Below, in pieces: positions 58,188 to 58,254 of a stretch of 58,254 bases of DNA. A program made the translations under genes and the position numbers. The notes beneath the pieces are model-generated. The model had not been told where the DNA came from and searched no databases. It saw only the letters and a program-made list of their open reading frames with translations. The stretch is taken from contig CATYSO010000015.1 in assembly GCA_958412345.1 (NCBI GenBank), positions 1-58,254 on the forward strand, in the 5' to 3' direction. This DNA is from an uncultured Collinsella sp. GTDB taxonomy: Bacteria; Actinomycetota; Coriobacteriia; Coriobacteriales; Coriobacteriaceae. The stretch's first letter is position 1; each line of letters opens with the position of its first letter.

Positions 58188-58254
58188 ACTCATTGGGGAC
58201 ACTCATTGGGGACAGACTTAAATTGAACTGCGTCCCGAATCTTGGCCTTCTTTA
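58188..58254. repeat. Tandem 13-bp repeat and REP-like end sequence
   Basis: ACTCATTGGGGAC occurs twice in tandem (58188-58200, 58201-58213), running into AGACTTAAATTGAACTGC and GTCCC. GGGGAC at 58208-58213 can pair with GTCCC at about 58231. The TTGGGGACA...GACTTAAATT type of sequence is known to me as part of REP elements moved by RAYT transposases; that family name is from memory. It may continue past the window. 58041-58187 shows no gene. Confidence 0.5.

Noticed and set aside
1..58254. CRISPR array
   Set aside because: No set of regularly spaced repeats with unique spacers was seen; the repeats found are inverted pairs or single duplications. No Cas protein motif is present.

Overview
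The window reads as chromosomal DNA of a gut actinobacterium of class Coriobacteriia, most likely Collinsella or a close relative. This rests on the GC-rich, GAG/GCC-biased codon use of the core genes, the gene content (HisZ-HisG fusion, DUF2207 and DUF4342 proteins, MPATG-anchored Ala-rich surface protein) and my recollection of Coriobacteriia genomes. It was not checked by a database search.

Region 1 (1-9600) is a complete histidine pathway in one direction: hisZG fusion, hisD, hisC, hisB, hisH, hisA, hisF, hisI, a 75-aa conserved-looking small protein, hisE, and a convergent PHP-type histidinol phosphatase. Palindromic elements interrupt it between hisB/hisH and hisF/hisI.

Region 2 (9600-20000) is housekeeping: an orphan LarC C-terminal domain, YfcE phosphodiesterase, MazG, enolase, a DivIC-like septum protein, Ppx/GppA, a tRNA-Leu with a duplicated 3' end, a TPR-like membrane protein, a lone PTS IIB with a VOC protein, an OmpR/HisKA two-component pair and a DUF4342 protein.

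Region 3 (20000-46900) is an accessory and defence island. It holds an AbiE type IV toxin-antitoxin pair, a truncated HsdM/HsdS-like fusion, a VirD4-like coupling ATPase with no relaxase, a ClpP paralogue, a LlaJI/McrBC-type restriction-modification operon (5mC methylase, McrB-like ATPase, LlaJI-like nuclease), two tandem copies of an unnamed divergent module (a ~700-aa zinc-finger protein opposite a ~100-aa helical protein), and a two-gene operon whose layout matches the DdmDE plasmid-defence system: an SF2 helicase with a C-terminal PD-(D/E)xK nuclease overlapping a PIWI/Argonaute-like gene.

Region 4 (46900-58254) holds a 1117-aa sortase-anchored coiled-coil/CAP surface protein, three tandem metallophosphoesterases, a TacA/TacT-type toxin-antitoxin pair with a clear operator, glutamyl-Q tRNA(Asp) synthetase and a DUF2207 membrane protein.

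The strongest leads are the DdmDE-like operon and the duplicated zinc-finger/helical module, in one copy of which a homopolymer frameshift removes the conserved tail. Long, mutually unrelated palindromes recur between genes across the window.
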